A stretch of 64,000 nt of DNA from Haloferax mucosum ATCC BAA-1512 (GCF_000337815.1 NZ_AOLN01000001.1:62001-126000); one strand, 5' to 3'. Shown: positions 51,696 through 60,383, numbered from the stretch's first letter. Notes: generated from the sequence alone by a model not told the origin. Numbers and translations are program-made.

Positions 51696-52367
51696 ATGGT
51701 AATCGGCGACTGCGACCGCCCGAGCGACGACCAGCTGAGCGCCCTCGAACGCGTTGACCCGAACGAACTCGGCCACCACCGGCACTTCGGACACTCGTCG
51801 CCGGAACTGCAGTTTATGCGAACCGCGAGTTCGGCGAGCATCGTCGGCTCTGTGCTGACGGTTCGAATTCCGCCGGTCGATGGAACGATGGTCCACAAGG
51901 CGACCGAACTCGCCGAACCGGGCGACGTTATCGTCATCCAGATGGACGGCCACGAGACGAACGCGCCGTGGGGGGAAATCACCACACACGCGGCCGTTGC
52001 GAGCGGCGTACGCGGCGTCGTCATCGACGGTTCGGTGACAGACACGGGCGCAATCAGAGATATCGACTTTCCCGTCTTCGCCCGAGCGAGGTCCAACAGA
52101 ACGGTCTACCGCCTGCGGCAGAGTTTGGGCGGCGATATCAACGTTCCCGTGCAGATCGGCGGCGCGGTGGTTCGACCGGGTGATGTCGCAATCGGCAACG
52201 AAGACGGTGTCGTCTTCGTCCCTCGTGACGAACTCGACCACGTTATCGAACACTACACGGGGGACGACGGAACGGAAGCCGAAATCATCGACCGCCTCTA
52301 CGAGGGCGAGTCGCTGGCCGACATCTCGGGGGCGAACGACCGAATCGAAGAACGCGACCTGTCGTAA
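51696..52367 (+). CDS. RraA-fold protein (HMG/CHA aldolase-like)
   Basis: 223 residues of the RraA/4-hydroxy-4-methyl-2-oxoglutarate aldolase family, class II metal-dependent retro-aldolases or oxaloacetate decarboxylases. Family strands: GSVLTVRIPPVDGTMVHKAT, GDVIVIQMDGHETNAPWGEI, VRGVVIDGSVTDTGAIRD and VVRPGDVAIGNEDGVVFVP. In known aldolases the loop is DGxxRD; here residues 111-116 read DGSVTD, so the catalytic Arg is Thr115 while the metal-side Asp116 is kept. The activity may therefore be changed. First gene of the metal-box locus; box 1 lies at its promoter. ATG 51696 is the only good start. Confidence 0.82.
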   Translation: MVIGDCDRPSDDQLSALERVDPNELGHHRHFGHSSPELQFMRTASSASIVGSVLTVRIPPVDGTMVHKATELAEPGDVIVIQMDGHETNAPWGEITTHAAVASGVRGVVIDGSVTDTGAIRDIDFPVFARARSNRTVYRLRQSLGGDINVPVQIGGAVVRPGDVAIGNEDGVVFVPRDELDHVIEHYTGDDGTEAEIIDRLYEGESLADISGANDRIEERDLS

Positions 52368-52589
52368 GACGCGTTCGTCTGCGCTCTGCTGGCCTCCAGA
52401 CTAAAAATGGGTCTAACAGCCCCGATAACTACGACGCGTCGGCCACGATGTGGTCTCTCGGTGTCTCGAATGCCGCGGCGACCGCGGTGAACTGACGTAT
52501 CCCGTCGGGAATCACCGACGAACACGCCGGTAGAAACGTCTCTGTATGCTTATTTTCAGAATAAAAATTCTTTATCAAAAAGGTTTAAG

Positions 52590-52607
52590 TTTTAGGTCGG
52601 CCTAAAT
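52590..52607. promoter_or_regulatory. Metal-repressor operator 2 (deacetylase-MATE unit)
   Basis: TTTTAGGTCGGCCTAAAT, ending 7 nt before ATG 52614 and beginning at the likely TATA (GGTTTAAG, about 52582-52589). A repressor bound here would cover the start region. Confidence 0.78.
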
Positions 52608-52613
52608 TTGTTG

Positions 52614-53447
52614 ATGTCACAGTTCAAACAGCAGTCGTCTGACGCGACTCCGTGGGGAGACTACCAGTCTGCGGCTTCGTTCACTTTTGACCTCGACGCC
52701 GGTCAGCTTTGGCGCGCGGGCGAGAAACAAAAAGAAGGATTCGGACGATTCGAATTCCGCGGCGAGTACGGGCCGACGGTCGCAGTCCCCCGGATTCTGG
52801 AGGTGTTCGACAAACACGATTGCCACTGTACCTTCTTTGTCCCCGGTCGAGTCGCCGAGGAGTGGCCGGAGACGATAACACAGATACACGACCACGGCCA
52901 CGAAATCGCACACCACACCTACTCGCACGTCCATCCGCGGACGCTCTCACGAGAACAAGAGCAGACGGAGTTTCTGCGGACTGTCGAACTCTTCGAAGAC
53001 CTCACCGGCGAACCGCCACTCGGCTATCGCGGCGGGCAAACCGACCAAACGCTGGAACTGGCAGAAGAGGTGGGGATGATATACGATTCGTCGATGATGG
53101 ACACTGACATTCCGTATCTACGCGACGACCATCCACTCGTCGAACTGCCCAACCACTTCCTGCTGGACGATTTCGTCTACTGGGGATTCAACATGAAGCC
53201 CACTTTCGACTTCCAGTCGGGAATCTCGCCTGTCGGTCCCGTCTTCGACACGTGGGAAGCAGAGTTCGAGGGCCTGCACCGTCGCGGTCGAATGTTCATG
53301 CTGACGATGCACCCGCAGGTCATCGGTCGAGCCAGTCGCATCGACGCGCTCGACGACCTGCTCGAAACGGTCACCAACACCGATGGTGCGTGGGTCGCAA
53401 CCTGTGCCGAACTCGCCCGTCACTGGAAGGAACACGGGGCAAACTAA
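52614..53447 (+). CDS. NodB-fold deacetylase / amidohydrolase (PuuE-HpPgdA-like)
   Basis: 277-residue polysaccharide-deacetylase-family hydrolase. Motif 1 reads SFTFDLDAG (D26, D28), motif 2 HHTYSHVHP (HTYSH at 101-105), with CTFFVPGRVAEEW between them and LGYRGGQTDQT as motif 3. The FDLDAG form and the missing signal peptide place it near the cytoplasmic PuuE/HpPgdA-type group that act on small amides and imides rather than on chitin. A role trimming or opening an amide in a small molecule is an inference from context. It starts under metal box 2 and is followed by MATE 16 bp later, so both form one unit. Confidence 0.82.
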   Translation: MSQFKQQSSDATPWGDYQSAASFTFDLDAGQLWRAGEKQKEGFGRFEFRGEYGPTVAVPRILEVFDKHDCHCTFFVPGRVAEEWPETITQIHDHGHEIAHHTYSHVHPRTLSREQEQTEFLRTVELFEDLTGEPPLGYRGGQTDQTLELAEEVGMIYDSSMMDTDIPYLRDDHPLVELPNHFLLDDFVYWGFNMKPTFDFQSGISPVGPVFDTWEAEFEGLHRRGRMFMLTMHPQVIGRASRIDALDDLLETVTNTDGAWVATCAELARHWKEHGAN

Positions 53448-53463
53448 CGGGAGCGACTCAGGA

Positions 53464-54894
53464 ATGGGAATCCGTACTGCGCTCGTGCGTCTTTTCACCC
53501 GGCAGGACGACCTCGATTTGACTTCGGGGTCGATTGCCCGGCCACTCGGGATACTCGCACTGCCGGTTATCATTACGAACGTCATCCAAACGGTCTACAC
53601 GCTCGTCGATACGTTTTGGCTCGGCCAGTACAGCACCGCGTCGCTGGCGGCGATTACACTCGCGTATCCGCTCGCGTACCTTCTCCTCTCTGTGAGTTTT
53701 GGACTCCCCGTCGCGGGCAGTATCCACGTCGCTCAAGCGACCGGCGGCGAAGCCCACGAACGGGCCGCCCACGCGGCGGCACAAACTGTCACGTACGGAC
53801 TGCTTTCGGGGACTGTCGTCGGCGTGCTCGGCTTCTTCTTCGTCGATGACGTGCTCGCACTGTACGACATTACGTCCGACGTCCACCGCTTTGCAACCTC
53901 GTATCTACAGATAATGTCGCTCGGTCTCCCCTCGACCGTCGGGTTCGTCGCGTTCCTCTCTTTGATGCGCGGGTCCGGAGACACCATCACACCACTTCCG
54001 GTTATGCTCGGGTCGATTACACTCAACGCGCTTCTCGACCCGATTCTCATCTACGGCTGGCGATTCGTCCCCGAACTCGGTATTCGCGGTGCCGCGATTG
54101 CAACGTTCACGGCCCGAACCCTCGCGGCGCTCGTCGGATTCTATCTTTTGTTCGCCTCCTCGCGGGGTCTCGACGTCGAGGCGCGCCACTTCTGGCCGGA
54201 CTTCTCTTGGGGTCGCAAACTCGCCCGAACCGGTCTCCCAACGTCTGTCGAGCAGATGGGCCGAGGCATCTCGATTAACTTGCTTCTCGTCATCGTCGGC
54301 ACCTTCTCGACAGCGGCCGTCGCCGGATACGGTATCGGCATCCGCGTCATCTCGACGATCGGCTTCGCTACGGTCGGCATTTCGAGGGGTGTCGAAACGA
54401 TGACTGGCCAGAATATCGGAGCGGGGAAACTCGACCGCGCCGTGACGACTAACTACCGCGCCGCGGCGATTGCGTTCGGGAGCCTCACGGCCATCGCCGT
54501 CCTCACGTGGCTCACCGCGCGGCCGATTGTGAGTCTCTTCACGGACGAACCGGCGACTATCAGATTCGGCGTCTCGTTTCTCCACTGGGTCGTCCCGACG
54601 TTCGGCTTTATCGGCGTGTTACGGACGTTCGTCGGCGGTTTCCGCGGTATCGGAATGACCACTGTTGCGGCCGCTATCGTGTTGACGACACGGGCAGTCA
54701 TCCGACTCCCGCTTTCGTGGTTCGGCGCACAAGCCGTCGGTCCGAGTGGGGTCTGGATTTCTATCGCCGTCTCGAACGTCGTTGGGGCGGTGCTCGCAGT
54801 CGCGTGGTTCAGGCTGGGGTCGTGGCGGGACAACGCCCTTGCCACGCTCGGTGACGCAACCCGAGAATCGACGGACGCAGTGGGGAGTGACTAG
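53464..54894 (+). CDS. MATE-family efflux transporter
   Basis: 476 residues, 12 TM helices in two six-helix repeats, cation-coupled export of small organic molecules. Family features: [20 protein letters not shown] and [20 protein letters not shown] at the start, then the second-half counterpart [20 protein letters not shown], and [20 protein letters not shown]. Start ATG 53464 follows the deacetylase by 16 bp. Its stop overlaps the convergent GS-like gene by 4 bp. In a metal-regulated locus with biosynthetic genes it is the natural exporter for the product. Confidence 0.92.
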   Translation: MGIRTALVRLFTRQDDLDLTSGSIARPLGILALPVIITNVIQTVYTLVDTFWLGQYSTASLAAITLAYPLAYLLLSVSFGLPVAGSIHVAQATGGEAHERAAHAAAQTVTYGLLSGTVVGVLGFFFVDDVLALYDITSDVHRFATSYLQIMSLGLPSTVGFVAFLSLMRGSGDTITPLPVMLGSITLNALLDPILIYGWRFVPELGIRGAAIATFTARTLAALVGFYLLFASSRGLDVEARHFWPDFSWGRKLARTGLPTSVEQMGRGISINLLLVIVGTFSTAAVAGYGIGIRVISTIGFATVGISRGVETMTGQNIGAGKLDRAVTTNYRAAAIAFGSLTAIAVLTWLTARPIVSLFTDEPATIRFGVSFLHWVVPTFGFIGVLRTFVGGFRGIGMTTVAAAIVLTTRAVIRLPLSWFGAQAVGPSGVWISIAVSNVVGAVLAVAWFRLGSWRDNALATLGDATRESTDAVGSD

Positions 54895-56231
54895 TAGAGA
54901 TTCCGTAGCCGTTCGCGTTGCCACGATCCGGCGCTTTCGGTGAACAACTTCCAGTGGTTTCGTTTGACCTCCACGTACGCGTCGAAGAGGTCCGGACCGA
55001 GCGCCGAACGCAGTACCTCGTTTTGCTCCAGCGCGTCGAGCGCCTCGCCGAGCGTCTGCGGGAGTCGTTCGATTCCCTTCGCGGTTCGCTGAGCGTCCGT
55101 GAGGTCACACGGGTCAACCGAAACCGGCTCCGGCGGTTCGAGTTCGCGTTCGATACCGTCGTTTCCGGCGGCAAGAAGCCCGATAAGGCCGAGATACGGA
55201 TTCACCGTGTTGTCGCCTCCGCGGAATTCGATTCTGGTCGAATCGGCTTCCCGTCCCTGTGCCGGTGCAGGGACTCGAATTAGCGCCTCCCGGTTGAGCC
55301 AGCCCCAACAGATGTAGCCCGCCGCGCCGTGACGCGGCTGTAAGCGACTGTACGAGTTTACCGTCGGTGCCGTGAGCGCGAGGACGGACGGCGCGTGGTC
55401 GAGCACGCCCGCGATGAACTGCCGCGCGGTTTCGCTTATATCGTCGTGGCTCGGGTCGAAAAACTGGTTTTCTCCGTTCCACAGCGAGACGTTGATGTGA
55501 CAGCCGTTTGTCCCGTCGTCGAACGGTTTCGGGAGAAACGTCGCTTGATAGCCGTCTCGTTCGGCCACGCTCTTGACCGTTTCACGGAGCAGTAGGTGTT
55601 CGTCGGCCGCTTCGAGTCCAGTGTGGTGTCCGGTGACGATTTCGTGTTTTCCGGGTGAGAACTCGGGATGATATTTCTTCACGTCGATTCCCTGCGCTTT
55701 GAGCGCGTCTACGATGTGCAGGATTGTGTCGTGCGTCCCGCGAATCGACTCAGTTCGGTACGCGCCCGCCTCGTCGCCGCGGGTGATTTCACCGTCTTCG
55801 TCCCGGCTAAAGAGACTGAACTCACTTTCGAATGCGACGTGCGGGGCGAGTCCTTTCGCCCGCAGGTCGTCTTCGACCGACTGGAGCGACGAGCGACTGT
55901 CAACAGCCCACGGTTCGCCGTCGAGGGTTCGAATCGTACAGAGCATCGCGCCGGCCCGTTCCGCGTAGGGAAGAGGCCGAAACGTCTCGGGGTCCGGATA
56001 GAGGTGTACTTCGCCGACGGCGTCGAATCGGCTGTCCCTGTTTCGGCACGCGAACGCGTCGTAGACCTGGATGACCTCCGAGAGCGTGACTCCGTTTTCG
56101 ATTGCCGCATCGACTTCCGACACGTCGACGGTGGTGGCCTGCATCACTCCGCTCGGGGTGACATAAAGGAGTCTGACGAGGTCGATATTCTGCTTCTCAC
56201 AGCGGGCTTTGACAGTCGGTGTGTCGCTCAT
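54891..56231 (-). CDS. Glutamine-synthetase-like ligase A
   Basis: 446-residue GS-fold amide ligase. Nucleotide/metal residues are complete: FESEFSLF (E135, E137), [11 protein letters not shown] (E190, E197), [10 protein letters not shown] (H245), NREALIRVP (R319), [16 protein letters not shown] (E335, R337). The N-terminal beta-grasp lacks the FDGSS loop whose Asp and Ser shape the ammonium site; it reads [20 protein letters not shown]. It therefore resembles PuuA/GlnA3-type gamma-glutamyl-amine ligases more than true GS. The start ATG 56231 is 20 bp from metal box 3. It is divergent from the binding-protein gene and a paralogue of ligase B. Confidence 0.88.
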   Translation of the reverse strand: MSDTPTVKARCEKQNIDLVRLLYVTPSGVMQATTVDVSEVDAAIENGVTLSEVIQVYDAFACRNRDSRFDAVGEVHLYPDPETFRPLPYAERAGAMLCTIRTLDGEPWAVDSRSSLQSVEDDLRAKGLAPHVAFESEFSLFSRDEDGEITRGDEAGAYRTESIRGTHDTILHIVDALKAQGIDVKKYHPEFSPGKHEIVTGHHTGLEAADEHLLLRETVKSVAERDGYQATFLPKPFDDGTNGCHINVSLWNGENQFFDPSHDDISETARQFIAGVLDHAPSVLALTAPTVNSYSRLQPRHGAAGYICWGWLNREALIRVPAPAQGREADSTRIEFRGGDNTVNPYLGLIGLLAAGNDGIERELEPPEPVSVDPCDLTDAQRTAKGIERLPQTLGEALDALEQNEVLRSALGPDLFDAYVEVKRNHWKLFTESAGSWQRERLRNLY

Positions 56232-56251
56232 TAGTTCTTCGTCACGTGTGT

Positions 56252-56269
56252 TTTTAGGCCAACCTAAAA
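56252..56269. promoter_or_regulatory. Metal-repressor operator 3 (GS-like ligase A)
   Basis: TTTTAGGCCAACCTAAAA, palindromic in 16 of 18 positions, 20 nt above the ligase A start on the minus strand. Confidence 0.78.
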
Positions 56270-56474
56270 AACATGACTCCCTCACAACTACTTTCGGTAG
56301 ACTTCCGGAGCCGACGTCTCGTCCCCAAATTCCGACCTGTCGTAGGCCGTGGTCGGTAACATGAGCCACCAAATTGGCCATGTGCTAGTCACAGATACTA
56401 TCAGTTCGCGTGTTTTATCCTACGTTAGACCTGTATTTTAATCGATAATTATACGGTCGCCCGGGCTGAAATTG

Positions 56475-56492
56475 ATTTTGGCTGTCCTAAAC
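56475..56492. promoter_or_regulatory. Degenerate second operator upstream of the binding-protein gene
   Basis: ATTTTGGCTGTCCTAAAC matches the consensus in 14 of 18 positions and lies 36 bp from the perfect box at 56511. It precedes the TATA-like CCATATAATG (56501-56510). Confidence 0.45.
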
Positions 56493-56500
56493 TTCGAAAG

Positions 56501-56510
56501 CCATATAATG
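56501..56510 (+). promoter_or_regulatory. TATA-like box of the binding-protein operon
   Basis: CCATATAATG about 25 nt before ATG 56531, directly abutting the perfect metal box at 56511-56528. Confidence 0.6.
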
Positions 56511-56528
56511 TTTTAGGCTGGCCTAAAA
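56511..56528. promoter_or_regulatory. Metal-repressor operator 4 (binding protein - ligase B operon)
   Basis: TTTTAGGCTGGCCTAAAA, a perfect 18-bp palindrome lying between the TATA box and the ATG at 56531, so bound repressor would block initiation. Confidence 0.85.
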
Positions 56529-56530
56529 AT

Positions 56531-57796
56531 ATGGCACGAGATTCCAGCGGTCGCGGCTCACCGACGCGCAGAGATTACATGAAGTACGGTAGTGCACTCC
56601 TCGGTGGTGGCCTCCTCGCCGGCTGTACCGGCGATGCCGCATCTGATTCGACGACGACGGTTTCCGAATCGACGTCGCAGACCGAAACGGCGACGGCGAC
56701 GGCGACGGAGTCCGAAGACGACAGTAGTTCGTACACGGTCTCGATGGCCCCGATGGGCGACGTCGAGTTCGACGAAGTCCCCGAGACGGTGTTTACGATT
56801 CTCGGCCAGCACGCTGGCATGGCGCTCGCGCTCGGATACGGCGACGCGATAAACGCCATGCACGGACCCTCGTACCACCAATCGCTGTGGAACAACTTTA
56901 TCCACCATCTCGACGGCGTCACCGTCGATTGGGAGGGTATCTACTCCTCGTGGCCACCGACGAAGGAGAAACTCTACGAACTCGACAGCGACATCCACCT
57001 CGCCGACCCCGCGAAGGTCGATTCGGCGGAAGGCTGGGACATGAGCGACATCGAAGAAATCGAGCAAAACGTGGCTCCGTGGTTCGGAAACACGTTCAGT
57101 GACACCCACCAGAAGCCTCCCGCGGAGTGGGTCGATTCGTACGAGTACTACACGCTCTGGGAAATCTTCGGAAAGGTCGCGCAGGTGTTCCAAGAAGAAG
57201 AACGCTACGAGGCGCTTTCGAGCATTCACGACTCGTTAGTCTCGAATATCGAATCGAACCTCCCACCAGAGAGCAAGCGCCCGACCGCGGCGATGGTGCT
57301 GTTTTCGAGCTCCGACGACGACAACATGTGGGGCTACAAGATGAACCACCCGGGCTACTACTCCGCGCACACCCGGCCGATGAAGACGACAGACGCGCTG
57401 GCGTCCGCAATCGGAGAGGGCTACGGCGAGGACGGCGGCAACATCAAACTCGACTACGAGATTCTGCTGGAAGCCGACCCGGACGTGCTTCTCGTGTTGG
57501 GTCCGATGACGGACTACTTCAACATCGACGACATCCGTGCGGACTTAGAGAACCACGAGGTCGCAAAAGAGCTGACCGCAGTCAAGGAAGACCGCGTGTT
57601 CACGCAGGGGGCGCGCAGACACGGTCCGCTTCTCAACCTCTTCCAGCTCGAGATGACTGCCAAGCAACTCTACCCCGAGCAGTTCGGCGAGTGGCCCGGA
57701 TACGTCAACGGCGAGCCGTACCCGGACATCCCGGCTGACGAACAGCTCTTTGACCGCGACCGCGTCGCGGAAATCGTCACCGATGGCGTAAACTGA
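56531..57796 (+). CDS. Iron-siderophore-type ABC substrate-binding lipoprotein
   Basis: 421 residues. Tat signal TRRDYMKYGSALLGGG and lipobox LLAGC with acyl Cys 32, then a Ser/Thr/Glu linker and a FepB/BtuF-like fold: VPETVFTILGQHAGMALALG, LLEADPDVLLVLGPMTDYF, VAKELTAVKEDRVFTQGARR. The protein captures a metal complex outside the membrane for an ABC importer; no permease or ATPase is in the window, so those must lie elsewhere. It has the strongest metal box and starts a two-gene operon with ligase B, which begins 2 bp after its stop. Confidence 0.88.
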   Translation: MARDSSGRGSPTRRDYMKYGSALLGGGLLAGCTGDAASDSTTTVSESTSQTETATATATESEDDSSSYTVSMAPMGDVEFDEVPETVFTILGQHAGMALALGYGDAINAMHGPSYHQSLWNNFIHHLDGVTVDWEGIYSSWPPTKEKLYELDSDIHLADPAKVDSAEGWDMSDIEEIEQNVAPWFGNTFSDTHQKPPAEWVDSYEYYTLWEIFGKVAQVFQEEERYEALSSIHDSLVSNIESNLPPESKRPTAAMVLFSSSDDDNMWGYKMNHPGYYSAHTRPMKTTDALASAIGEGYGEDGGNIKLDYEILLEADPDVLLVLGPMTDYFNIDDIRADLENHEVAKELTAVKEDRVFTQGARRHGPLLNLFQLEMTAKQLYPEQFGEWPGYVNGEPYPDIPADEQLFDRDRVAEIVTDGVN

Positions 57797-57798
57797 GC

Positions 57799-59148
57799 AT
57801 GGAACCCCAATCAATCCGTGCGCAGTGTGAGGATGCCGGTGTCGAACTCGTCAGACTGCTGTACGTCGGCAATGACGGGCACATTCATGGTCATTCGGTA
57901 AAGCGGGCGCACCTCGAAGATGCGCTCGAATCCGGCATCCAACTGCCCACGTTGATCCAGTCGTTCAACGCGCTCGGCATGCGCGTGAAAGACGCCGACT
58001 TCGACGCAGTCGGCGAGGTTCGACTGGTTCCAGATCGTTCGACGTTTCGCGTGCTCGACCACGAAGACAGCGTCGCGGCCGTCTGTTGTTCGCTGTACGA
58101 AACCGACGACCAGACGCCGTGGGCGGCCGACCCTCGGTCTGCACTCTCCGGATTCATCTCGACGCTCGCGGACGAGGGCGTCGTTCCCTCGACCGCTCTG
58201 GAAAGCGAGTTTCATTTCTACACCCCGGGCGACGAGGGTGGCGCGGACGACGAACCGCACGGCACCCGCGGTCTCTACGCGACGGCCAGTATGCGCGAGT
58301 TCAACGAAATCGTCTTAGAGACCATCGATGCACTCGAATCCCAACAGATCACGGTCACGAAGCACTGTCCGGAGTACGCCGCTGGCCAACACGAACTCGT
58401 CACGAAACACCGCGAGGGACTCACTGCCGTCGATGACTACGTGTTCCTCCGGGAGACCGTCGCCGCCATCGCCGAGTCCCACGGCTTCGAGACGACGTTT
58501 CTCCCGTTCCCGTTCGAGACAGCGACGAACGGCTGTCACATCAACCTCTCGCTGTGGAACGACAGCAACCTGTTCGCCCCGACTGACGCGGACAGGGCGT
58601 TGAGTCCGATGGGACGTCACTTCGTCGGCGGTGTCCTCGACCACCTCCCGGCGTTGCTCGCGCTCACGTCGCCGACCGTGAACTCGTATGCACGACTCCA
58701 ACCGCAGTCGGGTGCGGCGGCGTTCTGCTGTTGGGGAATTGGAAACCGCGAAGCGGCTATCCGCGTTCCAGAACTCCCGGCGGACAAACGCGAGAGTGCG
58801 ACGCGAATCGAGTTCCGCCCCGCGGACAACACGGCGAATCCGTATCTGTCGCTACTCGGTCTCTTGGCCGCGGGATGGGACGGCGTGCAGAACGAAACCG
58901 ACCCGGGACTGCCGCTCGACGAAGACCCCGGTAACTGTCGTGATGAACTGTTAGACCAACGCGGCATCGAGCGACTCCCGACCACACTCGGCGAGGCGCT
59001 CGACGCGTTGGAACAAAACGACGTGCTTCGCTCGGCGCTCGGCGAGCAGTTGTTCGATTCGTATCTGACGGTCAAACGGAGCGAGTGGGACGTGTTCACC
59101 GACAGTGCTGGCACGTGGCAACAAGACATCTTCCGTGAGGCGTTCTAA
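57799..59148 (+). CDS. Glutamine-synthetase-like ligase B
   Basis: 449 residues, clear paralogue of ligase A: shared VRLLYV start and FDAVGEV strand, then ESEFHFYTP, PEYAAGQHELVT, NGCHINLSLW, NREAAIRVP and TRIEFRPADNTANPYL. All GS metal and ATP residues are kept and the FDGSS ammonium loop is again missing (SFNALGMRVKDADFDAVGEV). The two enzymes probably make two different gamma-amide bonds, or act on two substrates, since they share one regulator but sit in separate units. Two bp after the binding-protein gene, so cotranscribed with it. Confidence 0.88.
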   Translation: MEPQSIRAQCEDAGVELVRLLYVGNDGHIHGHSVKRAHLEDALESGIQLPTLIQSFNALGMRVKDADFDAVGEVRLVPDRSTFRVLDHEDSVAAVCCSLYETDDQTPWAADPRSALSGFISTLADEGVVPSTALESEFHFYTPGDEGGADDEPHGTRGLYATASMREFNEIVLETIDALESQQITVTKHCPEYAAGQHELVTKHREGLTAVDDYVFLRETVAAIAESHGFETTFLPFPFETATNGCHINLSLWNDSNLFAPTDADRALSPMGRHFVGGVLDHLPALLALTSPTVNSYARLQPQSGAAAFCCWGIGNREAAIRVPELPADKRESATRIEFRPADNTANPYLSLLGLLAAGWDGVQNETDPGLPLDEDPGNCRDELLDQRGIERLPTTLGEALDALEQNDVLRSALGEQLFDSYLTVKRSEWDVFTDSAGTWQQDIFREAF

Positions 59149-59291
59149 GAGAGGGTAACCTCCGAAATTCCGGCCCCGCACTTTTCTGATGCGCCCGACC
59201 TATACTGCCCCGACGGACACTCGTCTCTCACTGAATCTTAATTATTTACTGTGTAGTTTTATGTCCTCTCGTGACAAACCCCACGGGTGCA

Positions 59292-59837
59292 ATGAGCTCC
59301 CAAGAGACCGTTCGTCGAAAAGCGAATACAGTCGGTGAGAACCCTCTCCGACTCGAAGCGGAGAAGGCCAAACAAGTAATCGAGGCGCTCAACACGGACC
59401 TCGCGGACGCCTACGTCTTGTACCACCAACTCCACAAACACCACTGGAACGTCGAAGGTGCCGAACACCTCGAAATTCATCGCTTCCTCCAGGAGGCGTA
59501 CGAAGAAGTCGAAGAAGCCGCAGACGAGATCGCCGAGCGCGTGCAGGCACTCGGCGGTGTTCCGCACGCTAGCATGTCCGCGCTTTCGGACGCCGCAACG
59601 GTTGAAGCTGAAGACGAAGACGTCTACGACATCCGGACGTCACTCTCGAACGACCTCGAAATGTACGGTGACATCATCGAGAGCTACCGGGAACACATCG
59701 GGCTCGCCGAGGGTCTCGGCGACTACGCGACCAGCGAAATGCTCCGGGAGCAACTCGAAGACGTCGAAGAGCACACACACATTATCGACCACTACCTCGA
59801 AGACGACACGCTCGTCGAAGAATCCGCAACGCACTGA
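59292..59837 (+). CDS. dpsA: DpsA ferritin-like iron-storage protein
   Basis: 181-residue Dps: a dodecameric cage that oxidises and stores Fe(II). Ferroxidase and core helices are seen in ADAYVLYHQLHKHHWNVEGA (the HKHHWN helix with the intersubunit iron ligands) and FLQEAYEEVEEAADEIAERV, with further Glu/His in MLREQLEDVEEHTHIIDHYL. ATG 59292 is chosen over 59271. The promoter region (59236-59270) has a TATA-like TTATTTAC run and no copy of the palindrome, so it may be controlled differently. Its place inside the metal-box locus supports an iron theme. Confidence 0.92.
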   Translation: MSSQETVRRKANTVGENPLRLEAEKAKQVIEALNTDLADAYVLYHQLHKHHWNVEGAEHLEIHRFLQEAYEEVEEAADEIAERVQALGGVPHASMSALSDAATVEAEDEDVYDIRTSLSNDLEMYGDIIESYREHIGLAEGLGDYATSEMLREQLEDVEEHTHIIDHYLEDDTLVEESATH

Positions 59838-59877
59838 AACTGCGTTCTCGTGTCTCCCACCTACTTACTCTCGTCTT

Positions 59878-60195
59878 CTACTCCACTTTGGGCGGCTCTT
59901 GTTCGGTTCGTCCCGGGAGTTCTAGTTCGATTTCGAGCTCCGGGTCACCGACGCCGTCGAAGTCGATTTCGAGTTCGACGGGTTCGCCGAACGCGAACGG
60001 GAGTTCCCACTCGTCGGTCGTGATTGTCAGTTCGTCGCCGTCGCGGAGTTGCTCACCGAGCGTAATCAGGAACTCTCCGGCGCCGCTGGCGTCGAGACGG
60101 TACTCCTCTTCGAATTTCCGCCCGTTTCGAATAATCGTCCGCTCTGTTTCTTCGTCGGACAGCGTCTCTGATTCTGGTGTCGTAGGGTCGCTCAT
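59878..60195 (-). CDS. Amphi-Trp-domain protein
   Basis: 105 residues, acidic. N-terminal polar stretch, then EEEYRLDASGAGEFLITLGE and the amphi-Trp core DELTITTDEWELPFAFGEPV followed by the strand ELEIDFDGVGDPELEIELEL. This small domain is found in many archaea and bacteria with no known enzymatic role. It starts with an ATGA overlap after the 55-residue gene, under metal box 5, so it responds with the locus. Confidence 0.75.
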   Translation of the reverse strand: MSDPTTPESETLSDEETERTIIRNGRKFEEEYRLDASGAGEFLITLGEQLRDGDELTITTDEWELPFAFGEPVELEIDFDGVGDPELEIELELPGRTEQEPPKVE

Positions 60196-60359
60196 CGAAT
60201 CACGTCGGTAGTCGTGTCACTCGAAATCCACCCTTCGGTGTTCCCCGCTTCGAGGAACACTGATTTGCCGGGCGAGCTTTCACAGACCGATATTTCGGGT
60301 GTATCCGTCGAATCTTCGTCTGACCTTGTCTCCGAGTGTGGCTGGGTACTGGCGGCCAT
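60192..60359 (-). CDS. Small metal-box-controlled protein (55 aa)
   Basis: Begins MAASTQPHSETRSDEDSTDT, with a single Cys (SVCESSPGKS), and ends VFLEAGNTEGWISSDTTTDV-like before Ile-Arg. No known domain. The ATG lies 7 bp from the perfect metal box 5 and its TGA overlaps the ATG of the amphi-Trp gene, so the pair is one translationally coupled unit. Missed by length filters, but operator placement and coupling make it a convincing gene. Confidence 0.8.
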   Translation of the reverse strand: MAASTQPHSETRSDEDSTDTPEISVCESSPGKSVFLEAGNTEGWISSDTTTDVIR

Positions 60360-60365
60360 TGCCTG

Positions 60366-60383
60366 TTTTAGGCTGGCCTAAAA
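60366..60383. promoter_or_regulatory. Metal-repressor operator 5 (small protein - amphi-Trp unit)
   Basis: TTTTAGGCTGGCCTAAAA, perfect and identical to operator 4, 7 bp above the start at 60359 on the minus strand. Confidence 0.85.
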
